Below are positions 8,080 through 15,151 of a stretch of 27,116 nucleotides of DNA, piece after piece. The first letter of the stretch is position 1. Each line of letters starts with the position of its first letter. The translations under genes were made by a program, and so were the position numbers. This DNA comes from SZUA-365 sp964635845. GTDB taxonomy: Bacteria > Bacteroidota > Ignavibacteria > SZUA-365. The stretch lies in NCBI GenBank assembly GCA_964635845.1, contig CAZWNO010000053.1:1-27116 (forward strand), in the 5' to 3' direction. The notes under the pieces were generated by a model. It was not told the origin of the DNA and made no database searches. It was given only the letters and a program-made list of their open reading frames with translations.

Positions 8080-8153
8080 CGCGGAGTTGAGGAATTGGCA
8101 CCTCGGCCGGGTTCATACCCCGGAAGCTGCGGGTTCGAGTCCCGCCTCCGCTA
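8080..8153 (+). tRNA. Initiator-type tRNA-Met (CAU anticodon)
   Basis: A full cloverleaf can be drawn. The acceptor arm is 8080-8086 with 8146-8152. The D arm is GAGG/CCTC with loop AATTGGCA, carrying the canonical GG. The anticodon stem is CCGGG/CCCGG with loop TTCATAC (anticodon 8114-8116). The T arm is GCGGG/CCCGC with loop TTCGAGT, and the discriminator is A (8153). Three bacterial initiator hallmarks are present: no Watson-Crick pair at 1:72 (C-U), A11:U24 in the D stem, and three G:C pairs at 29-31/39-41. Oddities are one extra G between D and anticodon stems (8105-8106) and no encoded CCA. It lies between phage capsid and neck genes. Confidence 0.85.
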
Positions 8154-8181
8154 CAAAGGATTTACCTGAATTTAATATGTC

Positions 8182-8436
8182 ATGAACGATCTGATAAGAC
8201 TCTGCCGTAGCGTCCGCGATGACATTCTCGTGCTCGAATCGATCGTGCGCGATATCCGCCAGCACACTGATCTCGAGTGCGATGCGCAGCGCATCGACAA
8301 GAGCGAGATCCGCGGGAATGCGATGCTCGCCTACAGACATCTCGAGGATGCCCGTATGCGCCTTGGGAAATGCATCCAGCATGCTGAAGGCGGAATATCG
8401 AAATACGACGAACTCCCGACAACACAGAACGGATAA
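8182..8436 (+). CDS. Small helical protein, Acb2/Tad1-like (possible anti-defence nucleotide sponge)
   Basis: An 84-residue helical protein. The segment around residues 45-68 (GNAMLAYRHLEDARMRLGKC) matches, from memory, the LEEARMWLGKA-type helix conserved in the Acb2/Tad1 helical-hairpin family of small phage proteins. Acb2 hexamers sequester cyclic oligonucleotide signals and block CBASS and related immunity. The N-terminal half is also helical (LCRSVRDDILVLESIVRDI). It sits between the tRNA and neck genes as a likely accessory (moron) gene. No good ribosome binding site is within range of ATG 8182; AAAGGA lies over 20 nt upstream. The family call rests on one motif and small size; an unrelated helical protein remains possible. 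Confidence 0.45.
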   Translation: MNDLIRLCRSVRDDILVLESIVRDIRQHTDLECDAQRIDKSEIRGNAMLAYRHLEDARMRLGKCIQHAEGGISKYDELPTTQNG

Positions 8437-8445
8437 GAGGACCAC

Positions 8446-8847
8446 GTGAAAATACTTATTACCGGAAACGTCATTGGCTTGCAGATCGATGCCGCGGGGC
8501 ATGCGGTGATCGAAGACGTCGAGGCCCAACGCCTGATCAGTCTCGGCGTCGCCATCGAAGTTCACCAGGACGAAATCTTCGTTTCGGACGGTGGGCCCGC
8601 TGTCGCAGGTGAATCCGCTGCCGCGAGCGCTGCCGCGGACAATAATCCCGCTGACGCTGGCGATGCAGGTAACGCAGGTGATGCCGCTGACGCCGGTGAT
8701 CCCGCTGACGCCGGTGATGCCGCTGACGCCGGTGATCCCGCTGACGCCGGCGATGCCGCTGACGCAAGTGATGCCGCTGACATCGCTGGTGAGAATACCG
8801 ACGCGCTCAATGCGCCTTCCCGTAAGCGCTGGAGAAAGCGGAAATGA
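8446..8847 (+). CDS. Small phage protein with acidic hexapeptide repeats and basic tail
   Basis: A 133-residue protein starting at GTG 8446, with AAGAGGA about 7 nt upstream. Residues 1-45 form a small beta-rich domain (KILITGNVIGLQIDAAG, then AEAQRL-type LISLGVAIEV) of the kind seen in short phage proteins coded just before the gp36-like connector. Residues 60-115 are ADAGDP/ADAGDA repeats from an 18-bp DNA repeat. The last ten residues are strongly basic (SRKRWRKRK), so the tail is acidic then basic. It overlaps the next gene as ATGA. The precise role is unknown; virion or neck association is suggested only by position. Confidence 0.6.
   Translation: MKILITGNVIGLQIDAAGHAVIEDVEAQRLISLGVAIEVHQDEIFVSDGGPAVAGESAAASAAADNNPADAGDAGNAGDAADAGDPADAGDAADAGDPADAGDAADASDAADIAGENTDALNAPSRKRWRKRK
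8648..8791 (+). repeat. 18-bp in-frame tandem repeat (8 units)
   Basis: Eight 18-bp units, consensus CCGCTGACGCCGGTGATS, run from 8648 to 8791 in frame with the coding sequence and encode six-residue Ala-Asp-Ala-Gly-Asp-Pro/Ala units. The central four units are nearly identical and the outer ones degenerate, as expected for expansion and decay by slippage. Confidence 0.85.
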
Positions 8848-9290
8848 GCTACGGATCGATCACGAGAGTCGCAGGATTATTCGTGCCGCGCCGCGATCTC
8901 GACCGGCTGCTCGATGATGAAAATACCGGCGCGTCGAACGAGCAGATCACAGCTCGTGAGACCGCTATACTCGCAATGGTCGACGATACGATCAACTCGA
9001 CACTTCAGGGACTCTACGAGGTTCCGTTCTCAGAGCCGGTGCCTGCGCTGATCCAGCAGATCGCCGACCGGCTGACTGCTGCCGCGATTTACGCTCGCCG
9101 GCCGGGTGAACTGCCTCCGACAATCAAGCAGCTCTCCGACTGGGCGGAAGATCGCCTGCGCAGAATCCTGCGCCGCGAGATCCAGCTGCTCCCGAGTGAT
9201 CCTCCGTCGAAGTCCCAACCGCCCACCGCGAGCAAAACCGACGATGATAGGATTTTCAGCTCTGAATTGCTCGGGAAAATGCCGTCATGA
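8844..9290 (+). CDS. Head-tail connector, Mu gp36-like (DUF1320)
   Basis: A 148-residue helical protein. The pattern of an N-terminal helix, AILAMVDDTINSTLQGLYEVPF, then ALIQQIADRLTAAAIYARR and a helix with WAEDRLRRILR is the signature of DUF1320 (Mu gp36), an adaptor that joins head and tail below the portal. The C-terminus is a Pro/Ser-rich tail. It overlaps its neighbours at both ends (ATGA upstream at 8844 and ATGA downstream at 9287), showing translational coupling in the neck operon. Confidence 0.8.
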   Translation: MSYGSITRVAGLFVPRRDLDRLLDDENTGASNEQITARETAILAMVDDTINSTLQGLYEVPFSEPVPALIQQIADRLTAAAIYARRPGELPPTIKQLSDWAEDRLRRILRREIQLLPSDPPSKSQPPTASKTDDDRIFSSELLGKMPS

Positions 9291-9718
9291 TCGAATTCAC
9301 CAGGCAAATGGTTCTCGCGCGGCTGCGTGAACAAATCCCTGACACGGTTGCGCAGGTCGAGGCGATGCCCGATCGGCCGGAACAGTTTCGACTGAACCAT
9401 GCGCTCGCTGCGCTGCTCGTGCAGTATCCCGGATCCACCTCCGTGCAGAAGGGCGCGCAGCTCGAGAGAAAGATCACGATCGACGTGTACGTGCTCACAC
9501 AGCAGCTGTCCGGGCCGGCCGGTAGCGACCACTATATCGACCTCGTTGCGACCGCACTATTCAATTTCAAACCGAACTCCGGTTTCACCGGTCTCCTACC
9601 CGTGCGCGACAGATTCGTTGACGTCAACGACGAGCGCTGGCAATACGTGATCACGTTTGAGTGCATCGCGCCCTACTATGGTCAGACCATTCCCCTACCG
9701 CAGGAGTCGACTTCGTGA
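9287..9718 (+). CDS. Neck/tail completion protein, Mu gp37-like (DUF1834)
   Basis: A 143-residue alpha/beta protein. An N-terminal helix (RQMVLARLREQIPD) is followed by beta strands (LERKITIDVYVLTQQ) and the ending YVITFECIAPYYG, matching DUF1834/Gp37-type tail terminator proteins that cap the tail tube and bind the neck. It follows the DUF1320 gene as in Mu. It is coupled by ATGA upstream, and its stop overlaps the next start as GTGA. Confidence 0.65.
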   Translation: MIEFTRQMVLARLREQIPDTVAQVEAMPDRPEQFRLNHALAALLVQYPGSTSVQKGAQLERKITIDVYVLTQQLSGPAGSDHYIDLVATALFNFKPNSGFTGLLPVRDRFVDVNDERWQYVITFECIAPYYGQTIPLPQESTS

Positions 9719-10353
9719 ACACCACGACTGCCGTGATCAAGAAATACCTCCCTGCCATCACCGCATTGCTCGCAGTTCTCGGTACGCTTGCCGTCTCTCA
9801 CAGCTGCGGCGATGCGACGCTACCAGGATCATCCGTTGTGACAACGCCAGCACAGGCCGGCTTGCGGACGGAGGCGGCGCTACGTGATTCCATTGCCGCA
9901 ATCCTATACGCGGAAATCCGGGTTGAACTTGAAGCTGAATATGCCGAGCGCCCGAACGGGCGGCCGCGTGTCATTCGTATCCCGGCCGATACTGAATATG
10001 TAGCGGTACAGGATTCCATCCTCACCGATAGCCTGCGCATGATGCGCGGCCTTGCTCGCGATGCGATCGCCATAGCGAAACGTGCACAATCCGAGTTGCA
10101 GTTGCTGCGCGGGAAAGCGGATGTCCTCGCAGTGCTCGACGACACTCTCTGTGTAACGGACGCGGAAAGCGTTTTCACCGCGCATGCCGAATATTCATAC
10201 CGCGATGCAGCCTTCAAGAACGTACTGCTTTCTCACACATGGATCGAGGAGCACAAAACCTTGTGGGACACGCTCGTGGCGTACGCTCCGTATGCCGCCG
10301 GCGCCCTCGCGCTGATCAAGACGATTGTCGATTTGATTTCTCCCGCACCATAA
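9715..10353 (+). CDS. Membrane protein with N- and C-terminal TM segments, lysis-cassette position
   Basis: A 212-residue protein starting at GTG 9715, which overlaps the previous stop and follows CAGGAG by 8 nt. Residues 11-28 (LPAITALLAVLGTLAVSH) form a TM or signal helix ending near a Cys. The middle (residues 45-150) is charged and helical, including RAQSELQLLRGKADVLAVLDD. Residues 184-208 (LVAYAPYAAGALALIKTIVDLI) form a second TM helix. Its position just before the holin-like gene and endolysin suggests a spanin or lysis accessory role. No family signature was recognised. Confidence 0.6.
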   Translation: MNTTTAVIKKYLPAITALLAVLGTLAVSHSCGDATLPGSSVVTTPAQAGLRTEAALRDSIAAILYAEIRVELEAEYAERPNGRPRVIRIPADTEYVAVQDSILTDSLRMMRGLARDAIAIAKRAQSELQLLRGKADVLAVLDDTLCVTDAESVFTAHAEYSYRDAAFKNVLLSHTWIEEHKTLWDTLVAYAPYAAGALALIKTIVDLISPAP

Positions 10354-10366
10354 ACTGGAGGTTCTC

Positions 10367-10951
10367 ATGTTCGAATTCCTGCTCCGTCTCTCCCTCGTCG
10401 TACGTGGCACGCTGATGATTCTGGTCCTCGGTTCCGCGTACGCACTCACTGCGGCCGTACAGCTCGCGCTGCCGGCTGCTGGTGCAATCATCCCGCTCGC
10501 CATGTGTGTCGCTGCGCTCGTCGCGGCTCCAATCCTGTTTCCCGAGATACGATCGTTCTTGCGTTCCGGCGCTGCCGTATTCGCCTGGCTCGCTGCCAGC
10601 GCGGCTCTGTTTATCCTTACACCCGCATTGACGTTTGCACAGGAGGTCGGCGAAACGCTGCCGGTATTCGACATCGGCAGCCTCTTCACCTCAACCGCGT
10701 CACTGGCCGCGTTCGTCGTCGTGATAGTGCAGTTCGTTCGTGCGCAGATATGGAAAACGCTCGATGGGAAAGCACTCGTTGGCGTCGTCTTCATCACCGG
10801 CATCGGTCTTGCACTCGTAGGTTTCTACGTGAAGCTCTTGCCCGCAGCCGATGTGTTCGCTGCGATCGCATTCGGACTGGCCGCAGCCGTCACTGCTATC
10901 GGTGCGGTCAACCTCTACAAGAGCAAGCAGGCAAAGGCCCTCACGCAATGA
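10367..10951 (+). CDS. Multi-pass membrane protein, holin-like
   Basis: A 194-residue very hydrophobic protein with about six predicted TM helices (roughly residues 5-28, 32-56, 66-88, 108-126, 136-156 and 160-182). The second half, from ASLAAFVVVIVQFVR through GVVFITGIGLALVG to the ending AVNLYKSKQAK, resembles Bacteroidota phage holins. Holins form the timed holes that release or activate endolysin. An ACTGGAGG ribosome binding site precedes ATG 10367. It lies between the preceding membrane protein and the endolysin-like gene. It is longer than typical holins, with an extra N-terminal hydrophobic half. Confidence 0.6.
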   Translation: MFEFLLRLSLVVRGTLMILVLGSAYALTAAVQLALPAAGAIIPLAMCVAALVAAPILFPEIRSFLRSGAAVFAWLAASAALFILTPALTFAQEVGETLPVFDIGSLFTSTASLAAFVVVIVQFVRAQIWKTLDGKALVGVVFITGIGLALVGFYVKLLPAADVFAAIAFGLAAAVTAIGAVNLYKSKQAKALTQ

Positions 10952-11085
10952 GCCATGCGCCGGGATGCCGCACGCACCGTGCCTGGCTGACGCGGTGCAT
11001 GTGTTCGAAATCGTACCGAGCGGCGGCATCCCGGTGATCAATTATCACTGAGTTCATTCATCATCTGTATCTGTAGGAGATCTTA

Positions 11086-11646
11086 ATGGCACGCACGATC
11101 GTTCCCCAGTCGAAACCACAAGCGGCGGAAGAAGTGATCCGCCGAGTGCTCAGTCGCTCCAGTGTCCACGATCTCGTGGCGCTCGTCGGTGTACGCGGGT
11201 ACTATCGGGACACGATGGGCAAACCGGGTGAAAACGATCGCGGCATTTACGACGACGCGATGTTTCTCGTCACCCCTGCTGGTGTGATGCGCTACAATGC
11301 GAACACCGATCCATCGGTCACGCGTCGCGGCGTCGCGGTGCTCAAACTCGGGCTCTGGAGATTCCGCATCGGCATCCATGGGTTGTCAAAAGCGAAGAAC
11401 CGGCAATACAAGGCTCTCGTGCAGGCGATACCCTTTACGGTAGTCCGTGATGGCATTGGCGAGGATACCGGCTGGTTCGGTATCAACGGACACAAGGGAT
11501 CGCTGCGCGGGACGTCTTCCCTCGGCTGTCAGACCATCTACCCCACGCAGTGGGACGCGTTCATCGTTTCAACCGAAACAGCAATGAAGGAGCACGGGCA
11601 GAAGACCGTCCCGTATCTCCTCATCGATATCGCCGATCTCGCATAA
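11086..11646 (+). CDS. Endolysin-like protein with YkuD (L,D-transpeptidase)-type motif
   Basis: A 186-residue soluble protein with no signal peptide. A TAGGAGAT ribosome binding site precedes ATG 11086. Residues 133-154 hold FGINGHKGSLRGTSS followed by LGCQTI, a His then S/T-x-G-C arrangement like the YkuD catalytic motif, with a likely catalytic Cys at about residue 152 and His at 139. Upstream strands (VMRYNANTDPS, WRFRIGIHGL) fit the same beta fold. Such phage proteins are predicted to cleave or remodel peptidoglycan. Its place after the holin-like gene supports an endolysin role. Enzyme specificity is unproven. Confidence 0.65.
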   Translation: MARTIVPQSKPQAAEEVIRRVLSRSSVHDLVALVGVRGYYRDTMGKPGENDRGIYDDAMFLVTPAGVMRYNANTDPSVTRRGVAVLKLGLWRFRIGIHGLSKAKNRQYKALVQAIPFTVVRDGIGEDTGWFGINGHKGSLRGTSSLGCQTIYPTQWDAFIVSTETAMKEHGQKTVPYLLIDIADLA

Positions 11647-11664
11647 TGCAGCGGAGAGGATGAT

Positions 11665-11964
11665 GTGGCACGGAGATTCTACCAACACGATGATGCGAAC
11701 GGTCGTGACCTTATTGACGGAATTCTGCATGCGGATCTCCCGGAACCACATTTCGAGAAAGTCCTCGCACCGGTCACCACGGTCACCATACAGCACGCGC
11801 TGCCCCGCAGATTCGTCAGGTATGAATTCATGGACCTCGAATATTATGCCGTGCCGAAAACCGTCGCGCGGCGTGTTTACTACGGAGATAATGGAAATGG
11901 GACGTACTACGTCACGATTGATTTTTCTGCTCGCTGGTCTGGTGTTGTGCGCCTCGACGTCTAG
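11665..11964 (+). CDS. 99-aa phage protein of unknown function
   Basis: Starts at GTG 11665 with a strong GAGAGGA site 4-6 nt upstream, 18 nt after the endolysin stop. The product is soluble and mixed alpha/beta: an N-terminal ARRFYQHDDANGRDLIDGI region and a C-terminal aromatic stretch (VYYGDNGNGTYYVTIDF). The last 68 nt overlap the next gene in another frame. The strong ribosome binding site and continuous frame support a real gene. No family is recognised. Confidence 0.5.
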   Translation: MARRFYQHDDANGRDLIDGILHADLPEPHFEKVLAPVTTVTIQHALPRRFVRYEFMDLEYYAVPKTVARRVYYGDNGNGTYYVTIDFSARWSGVVRLDV

Positions 11965-12835
11965 CGCGCAGATCGCGCCAGGCGAATGCATCGAGTTCAT
12001 CACCGATGCGCACGGCACGCTCATTGCGATCGCGGATACCTGCCGGCAGGATACAATCCAGATCGGTGCCGATCGCCTCGCAGGCCCATGGGTATTTCGC
12101 GGTGAAGGCGGCGCCGTGCTCTCGATCGCACGTGGTGCGGATTACACGGTTCAAGACACGATCATTTATCCTGGACAGCTCGTGATTTTTGAAGGCGACA
12201 CCATCTCGGCGCCGGCGGATACAATCATCATTGAACGAATGATTCACGTTCCAGACACGATTGTTTTTACGGCTGGTGGTGGTGTGAGCGGGCGTACGTA
12301 TATCTACGATCTGCGAGGTGCAGCGCACGCGGGTCTGGGTAACATTGATTCAACCATCGCTGCGCTCTACGGTCTGGACTGGAATTTCGGGACACTCAAT
12401 TACCAGGGGTACACGAACTTCTCGAACAACGGCGCCGGCGGCGCCGACTCGACGCAATTCCAATTGAACGGCCTCGCGTTCTATGGTCTCATCCTGCCTA
12501 CCGATGTGGCGTACGGCGTGATGCTTGAACGTGCGATCCTAAAGACATCCTTCGGGTCATCGACTGACGCAACGTACTCGTTCACGTTCGCGAACAATCT
12601 CAGCAGCTCACCGGATACAACATTGTTTTCGATCCACATAAAGACGGAGTATGTCGCCGGAGTCAGGAATTACTATCTGCGCGTCTACAAACACCACCGA
12701 ACCTCGGTAATCGGTCTTCCAGTGCCACTGACGAGCGGCACGCTCGTCTGCTCGGCGATGATCCCCAACGACCGATTCCCTGCCTATGGCACATCGGTAC
12801 AGATTCGTCTTGACATGTGGATTCGGAGGCTCTAA
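11897..12835 (+). CDS. Exported beta-rich protein, putative surface or tail-fibre-associated
   Basis: A 312-residue protein. ATG 11897 lies about 9 nt after a GGAG, and the frame extends far upstream without support. Residues 1-24 form a clear Sec signal peptide (TSRLIFLLAGLVLCA) with likely cleavage after SSA before QIAPGE. The first mature third has short repeating strand motifs with DT-I-I endings. The second half, Gly/Ser/Thr/Asn-rich (GYTNFSNNGAGGADSTQF and later strands), resembles phage fibre or carbohydrate-binding beta domains. Its last codons contain the ribosome binding site of the next gene, which it overlaps by 1 nt. No family was recognised; a signal peptide is unusual for a virion protein. 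Confidence 0.6.
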   Translation: MGRTTSRLIFLLAGLVLCASTSSAQIAPGECIEFITDAHGTLIAIADTCRQDTIQIGADRLAGPWVFRGEGGAVLSIARGADYTVQDTIIYPGQLVIFEGDTISAPADTIIIERMIHVPDTIVFTAGGGVSGRTYIYDLRGAAHAGLGNIDSTIAALYGLDWNFGTLNYQGYTNFSNNGAGGADSTQFQLNGLAFYGLILPTDVAYGVMLERAILKTSFGSSTDATYSFTFANNLSSSPDTTLFSIHIKTEYVAGVRNYYLRVYKHHRTSVIGLPVPLTSGTLVCSAMIPNDRFPAYGTSVQIRLDMWIRRL

Positions 12836-13281
12836 TGCGACATCCATTCATGCTCATTCTTCTGCTCTTCTTGCCGTTGCTCGCGACCGCGCAGGAAGTT
12901 GTCGTTCGCGGTGAGGTGTTCGCCGATCCGCTCGAGATCACGAAATACGATCTCAACCTGTCATACGATGTACGTGCTGATTCTGTGGACCTGGGAACGT
13001 TGCCACGACTGGCATTTATCGAGCGTGTGATCGCGGTTGTTGATTCCCAGCTCATGCAATTCGACAGCTTGCGCTTGACGCTGCGTGACGGGCAGCAGCC
13101 GCTGCTCGTGCTCACTGCCGTCGACGCCGGCGAGGTAGAATATCAGGCCGGAACGATCTGGCAAACCGAGCCTGTCACGACAACGGGAGCATCAGAGGAT
13201 AGGCTCGTCTTGCACTTCCACTCACCGGCCTTCATGGATGGCCACATGAGATTGTTCGTTATGTGGAGGAGGTTGTTCTGA
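12835..13281 (+). CDS. Small exported protein of unknown function
   Basis: A 148-residue protein. ATG 12835 overlaps the previous stop (TAATG) and follows CGGAGG. Residues 1-19 form a signal peptide (FMLILLLFLPLLATA) with predicted cleavage before QEVVVRG. The mature part is beta-rich (ITKYDLNLSYDVRADSVDLG, then a strand pair LRLTLRD and LLVLTAVDAG). The arrangement resembles small BppU-like or fibre-associated beta sandwiches, but no family match is claimed. The stop overlaps the next start (TGATG), so it is co-translated with the tailspike-like gene. Confidence 0.55.
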   Translation: MRHPFMLILLLFLPLLATAQEVVVRGEVFADPLEITKYDLNLSYDVRADSVDLGTLPRLAFIERVIAVVDSQLMQFDSLRLTLRDGQQPLLVLTAVDAGEVEYQAGTIWQTEPVTTTGASEDRLVLHFHSPAFMDGHMRLFVMWRRLF

Positions 13282-15149
13282 TGCGGACCTTTCTCGCGGC
13301 ATTTGCACTCATCCTATTTGCATCGTCGGCGCTGGCGCAGCAGCCATGCGTCATCAGCGGATATATCAAGAAAAACGACTTGACGCCAGCCAAGGATCAC
13401 ATCATCCGTGTCAATGCGACCGTGCCACTCGATCCGGTGAGTGGCTTGTATAGTGGAGGATCAACCTCGGATACGAGCGATGCAGCTGGCTATATCGAAA
13501 TGACCGTAACGCGGAACAGCATCATCTATGTCAGCTGCGATCCGCGACGACCGGTAAAGGGATTTCCAACGACACCGCCGGGAGTCGCCCTGGTCGTACC
13601 CGATGCGCCGACGCATCAGCTCGCCGCACTATTGCCGGCGACGACCGTACCTCCACAGCACATCGTTGCGATTCCAGTCATCAGCAATTATGGCGATTCA
13701 ATCCACATCGCCGACTCGCTCGCGCGTCTCGCGTACGTGACCGGACTCCGAAAGACGAACGCGCTGCGGAACTCCGATGGGATCAGTCGCTTGTGGATCG
13801 ACCCGATCAATGGCGACGATTCGGCGGACGGCACGAGTTATTTCACCGCCATCAAGACGTTCCCAAGAGCAAGCCAGCTTTTGCCGTACAGCAGCAATCT
13901 CGCGGAGACACCGGCACTCATTCTCTTGCCGGGAGCATATCCGAACGGATGGAACTGGGACATAAGCGGCACGGGAACAGTTTCCATCGAGACGATGGAC
14001 AGCCTTGAATTGGATTATTACATGAAGTCGACGAATAAGGGTGCATGGTGGGGCATTCCTACCGTGCTCCTTCAGGACGCACTCGCGCGCGGCATTGATA
14101 CGACGAATTGGAATCCACTCACGCAGTCGCCTGCATACATCGAGAGCCAGCTACGTATCGCCGACATCAACAGGTCGATGAATGCGATCTTCGTGACGTA
14201 CTACCATACTGGCGGCGATTGGGACGGATGGGCGACGCCAGCAGGCCGGATCACGTTTCGAGGTCAAGGATTCCTCGTGCTCGAATGCAATTGGATATAC
14301 AGCCAACGTAGCCACATCACGTTCGACATGACAACAAAGACAAGCGGATTCGCGTGCGGCCTGTGGATCAATGGCGGCGTGTTCGGCGGCATGGCGTTCC
14401 TTCAAGACTCGACGAGAGCGACGGTGACCGACCCGCCTGCGATGCAGTTGACATCGATGATGCCGGGGACGTACAATGATATTCCGATGGTGAACACTCC
14501 TGGCGGCGCCAAGTGGTATTTCAAGAATGTGCGCCGTCTCGTGAACTTCTACAAGAACTGGGATTGGCGCACGAACCTGTATCCGTCAATGTTTTGGCGG
14601 CATATGTATAATGCGAACTATACGGCGAACTGGAAATTCGAGAATCCGTCTGTGCTACGCGGAGAAATCTACACTGACCCGGCGTACAGCGGCACGATCT
14701 TCCACGACTCCACGAAGACGACGGTCATCAACGGAAGCCGAGGAATCGTCGTCGTCAGTCACAACCGCGGGAACTCCGCCGAACTCCTGTTCACGAATCT
14801 GAACACGACACACGTTGAGGCCGCGCGTGTTTCAGTGCGGACGCCTTCGGTGCGAAAGTACAGTGGCAACTTCGGCGGTCATGTGTGGATCCATCCCGAC
14901 AGTCTACTATACGTTGATGGAATCGTGTCGACGACGAACCGTATCGCCGGCGTGGCAGTGGCTGGAGCAGGGGATTCCGTGCGGGTTACTGTCAGCGGGG
15001 TATTGCCTGGCGATGTGATCAATGTCTCATACTCAGGCGGGACAACTGTTCCGGTGAAAGCTCCGTGGTACAACGTGTACGCAGCAGGAATACTGACTCT
15101 CTACGGAGACAGCGGTCGACCCATCAGTTACATCAGAATAAGGAAATGA
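13281..15149 (+). CDS. Exported tailspike-like protein with probable right-handed beta-helix
   Basis: A 622-residue protein. Residues 1-19 form a signal peptide (TFLAAFALILFASSALA) cleaved before QQPC. Residues 21-75 form an Ig/carboxypeptidase-regulatory-like beta domain (VISGYIKKNDLTPAKDHIIR). From about residue 170, LWIDPINGDDSADGTSYF, then AIKTFPRASQLLP and LILLPGAYP form the entry motif of pectate-lyase-like beta-helices (a V-x-P-x-x-G-x-D-x-x-D-G start). Turn-rich strands follow to about 530. A final beta domain (residues 545-622) ends YIRIRK. Such proteins usually bind or degrade surface polysaccharide. It sits between lysis and tail tube genes and couples to both neighbours. The signal peptide is the odd feature. 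Confidence 0.65.
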   Translation: MRTFLAAFALILFASSALAQQPCVISGYIKKNDLTPAKDHIIRVNATVPLDPVSGLYSGGSTSDTSDAAGYIEMTVTRNSIIYVSCDPRRPVKGFPTTPPGVALVVPDAPTHQLAALLPATTVPPQHIVAIPVISNYGDSIHIADSLARLAYVTGLRKTNALRNSDGISRLWIDPINGDDSADGTSYFTAIKTFPRASQLLPYSSNLAETPALILLPGAYPNGWNWDISGTGTVSIETMDSLELDYYMKSTNKGAWWGIPTVLLQDALARGIDTTNWNPLTQSPAYIESQLRIADINRSMNAIFVTYYHTGGDWDGWATPAGRITFRGQGFLVLECNWIYSQRSHITFDMTTKTSGFACGLWINGGVFGGMAFLQDSTRATVTDPPAMQLTSMMPGTYNDIPMVNTPGGAKWYFKNVRRLVNFYKNWDWRTNLYPSMFWRHMYNANYTANWKFENPSVLRGEIYTDPAYSGTIFHDSTKTTVINGSRGIVVVSHNRGNSAELLFTNLNTTHVEAARVSVRTPSVRKYSGNFGGHVWIHPDSLLYVDGIVSTTNRIAGVAVAGAGDSVRVTVSGVLPGDVINVSYSGGTTVPVKAPWYNVYAAGILTLYGDSGRPISYIRIRK

Positions 15150-15151
15150 GC

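Noticed and set aside
8648..8791. Short repeats resembling a CRISPR array
   Set aside because: The 18-bp units are contiguous with no spacers and are in frame with a gene.
10965..11051. 28-codon frame (ATG 10965) ending VIPVINYH-like sequence between holin and endolysin
   Set aside because: It has no good ribosome binding site, and competing short frames overlap it; too short to support.
12810..13281. Shared C-terminal peptide MW-(I)-RRL in two neighbouring exported proteins, looking like a sorting signal
   Set aside because: The Arg codons CGGAGG and AGGAGG are the ribosome binding sites of the following genes, which explains the likeness.
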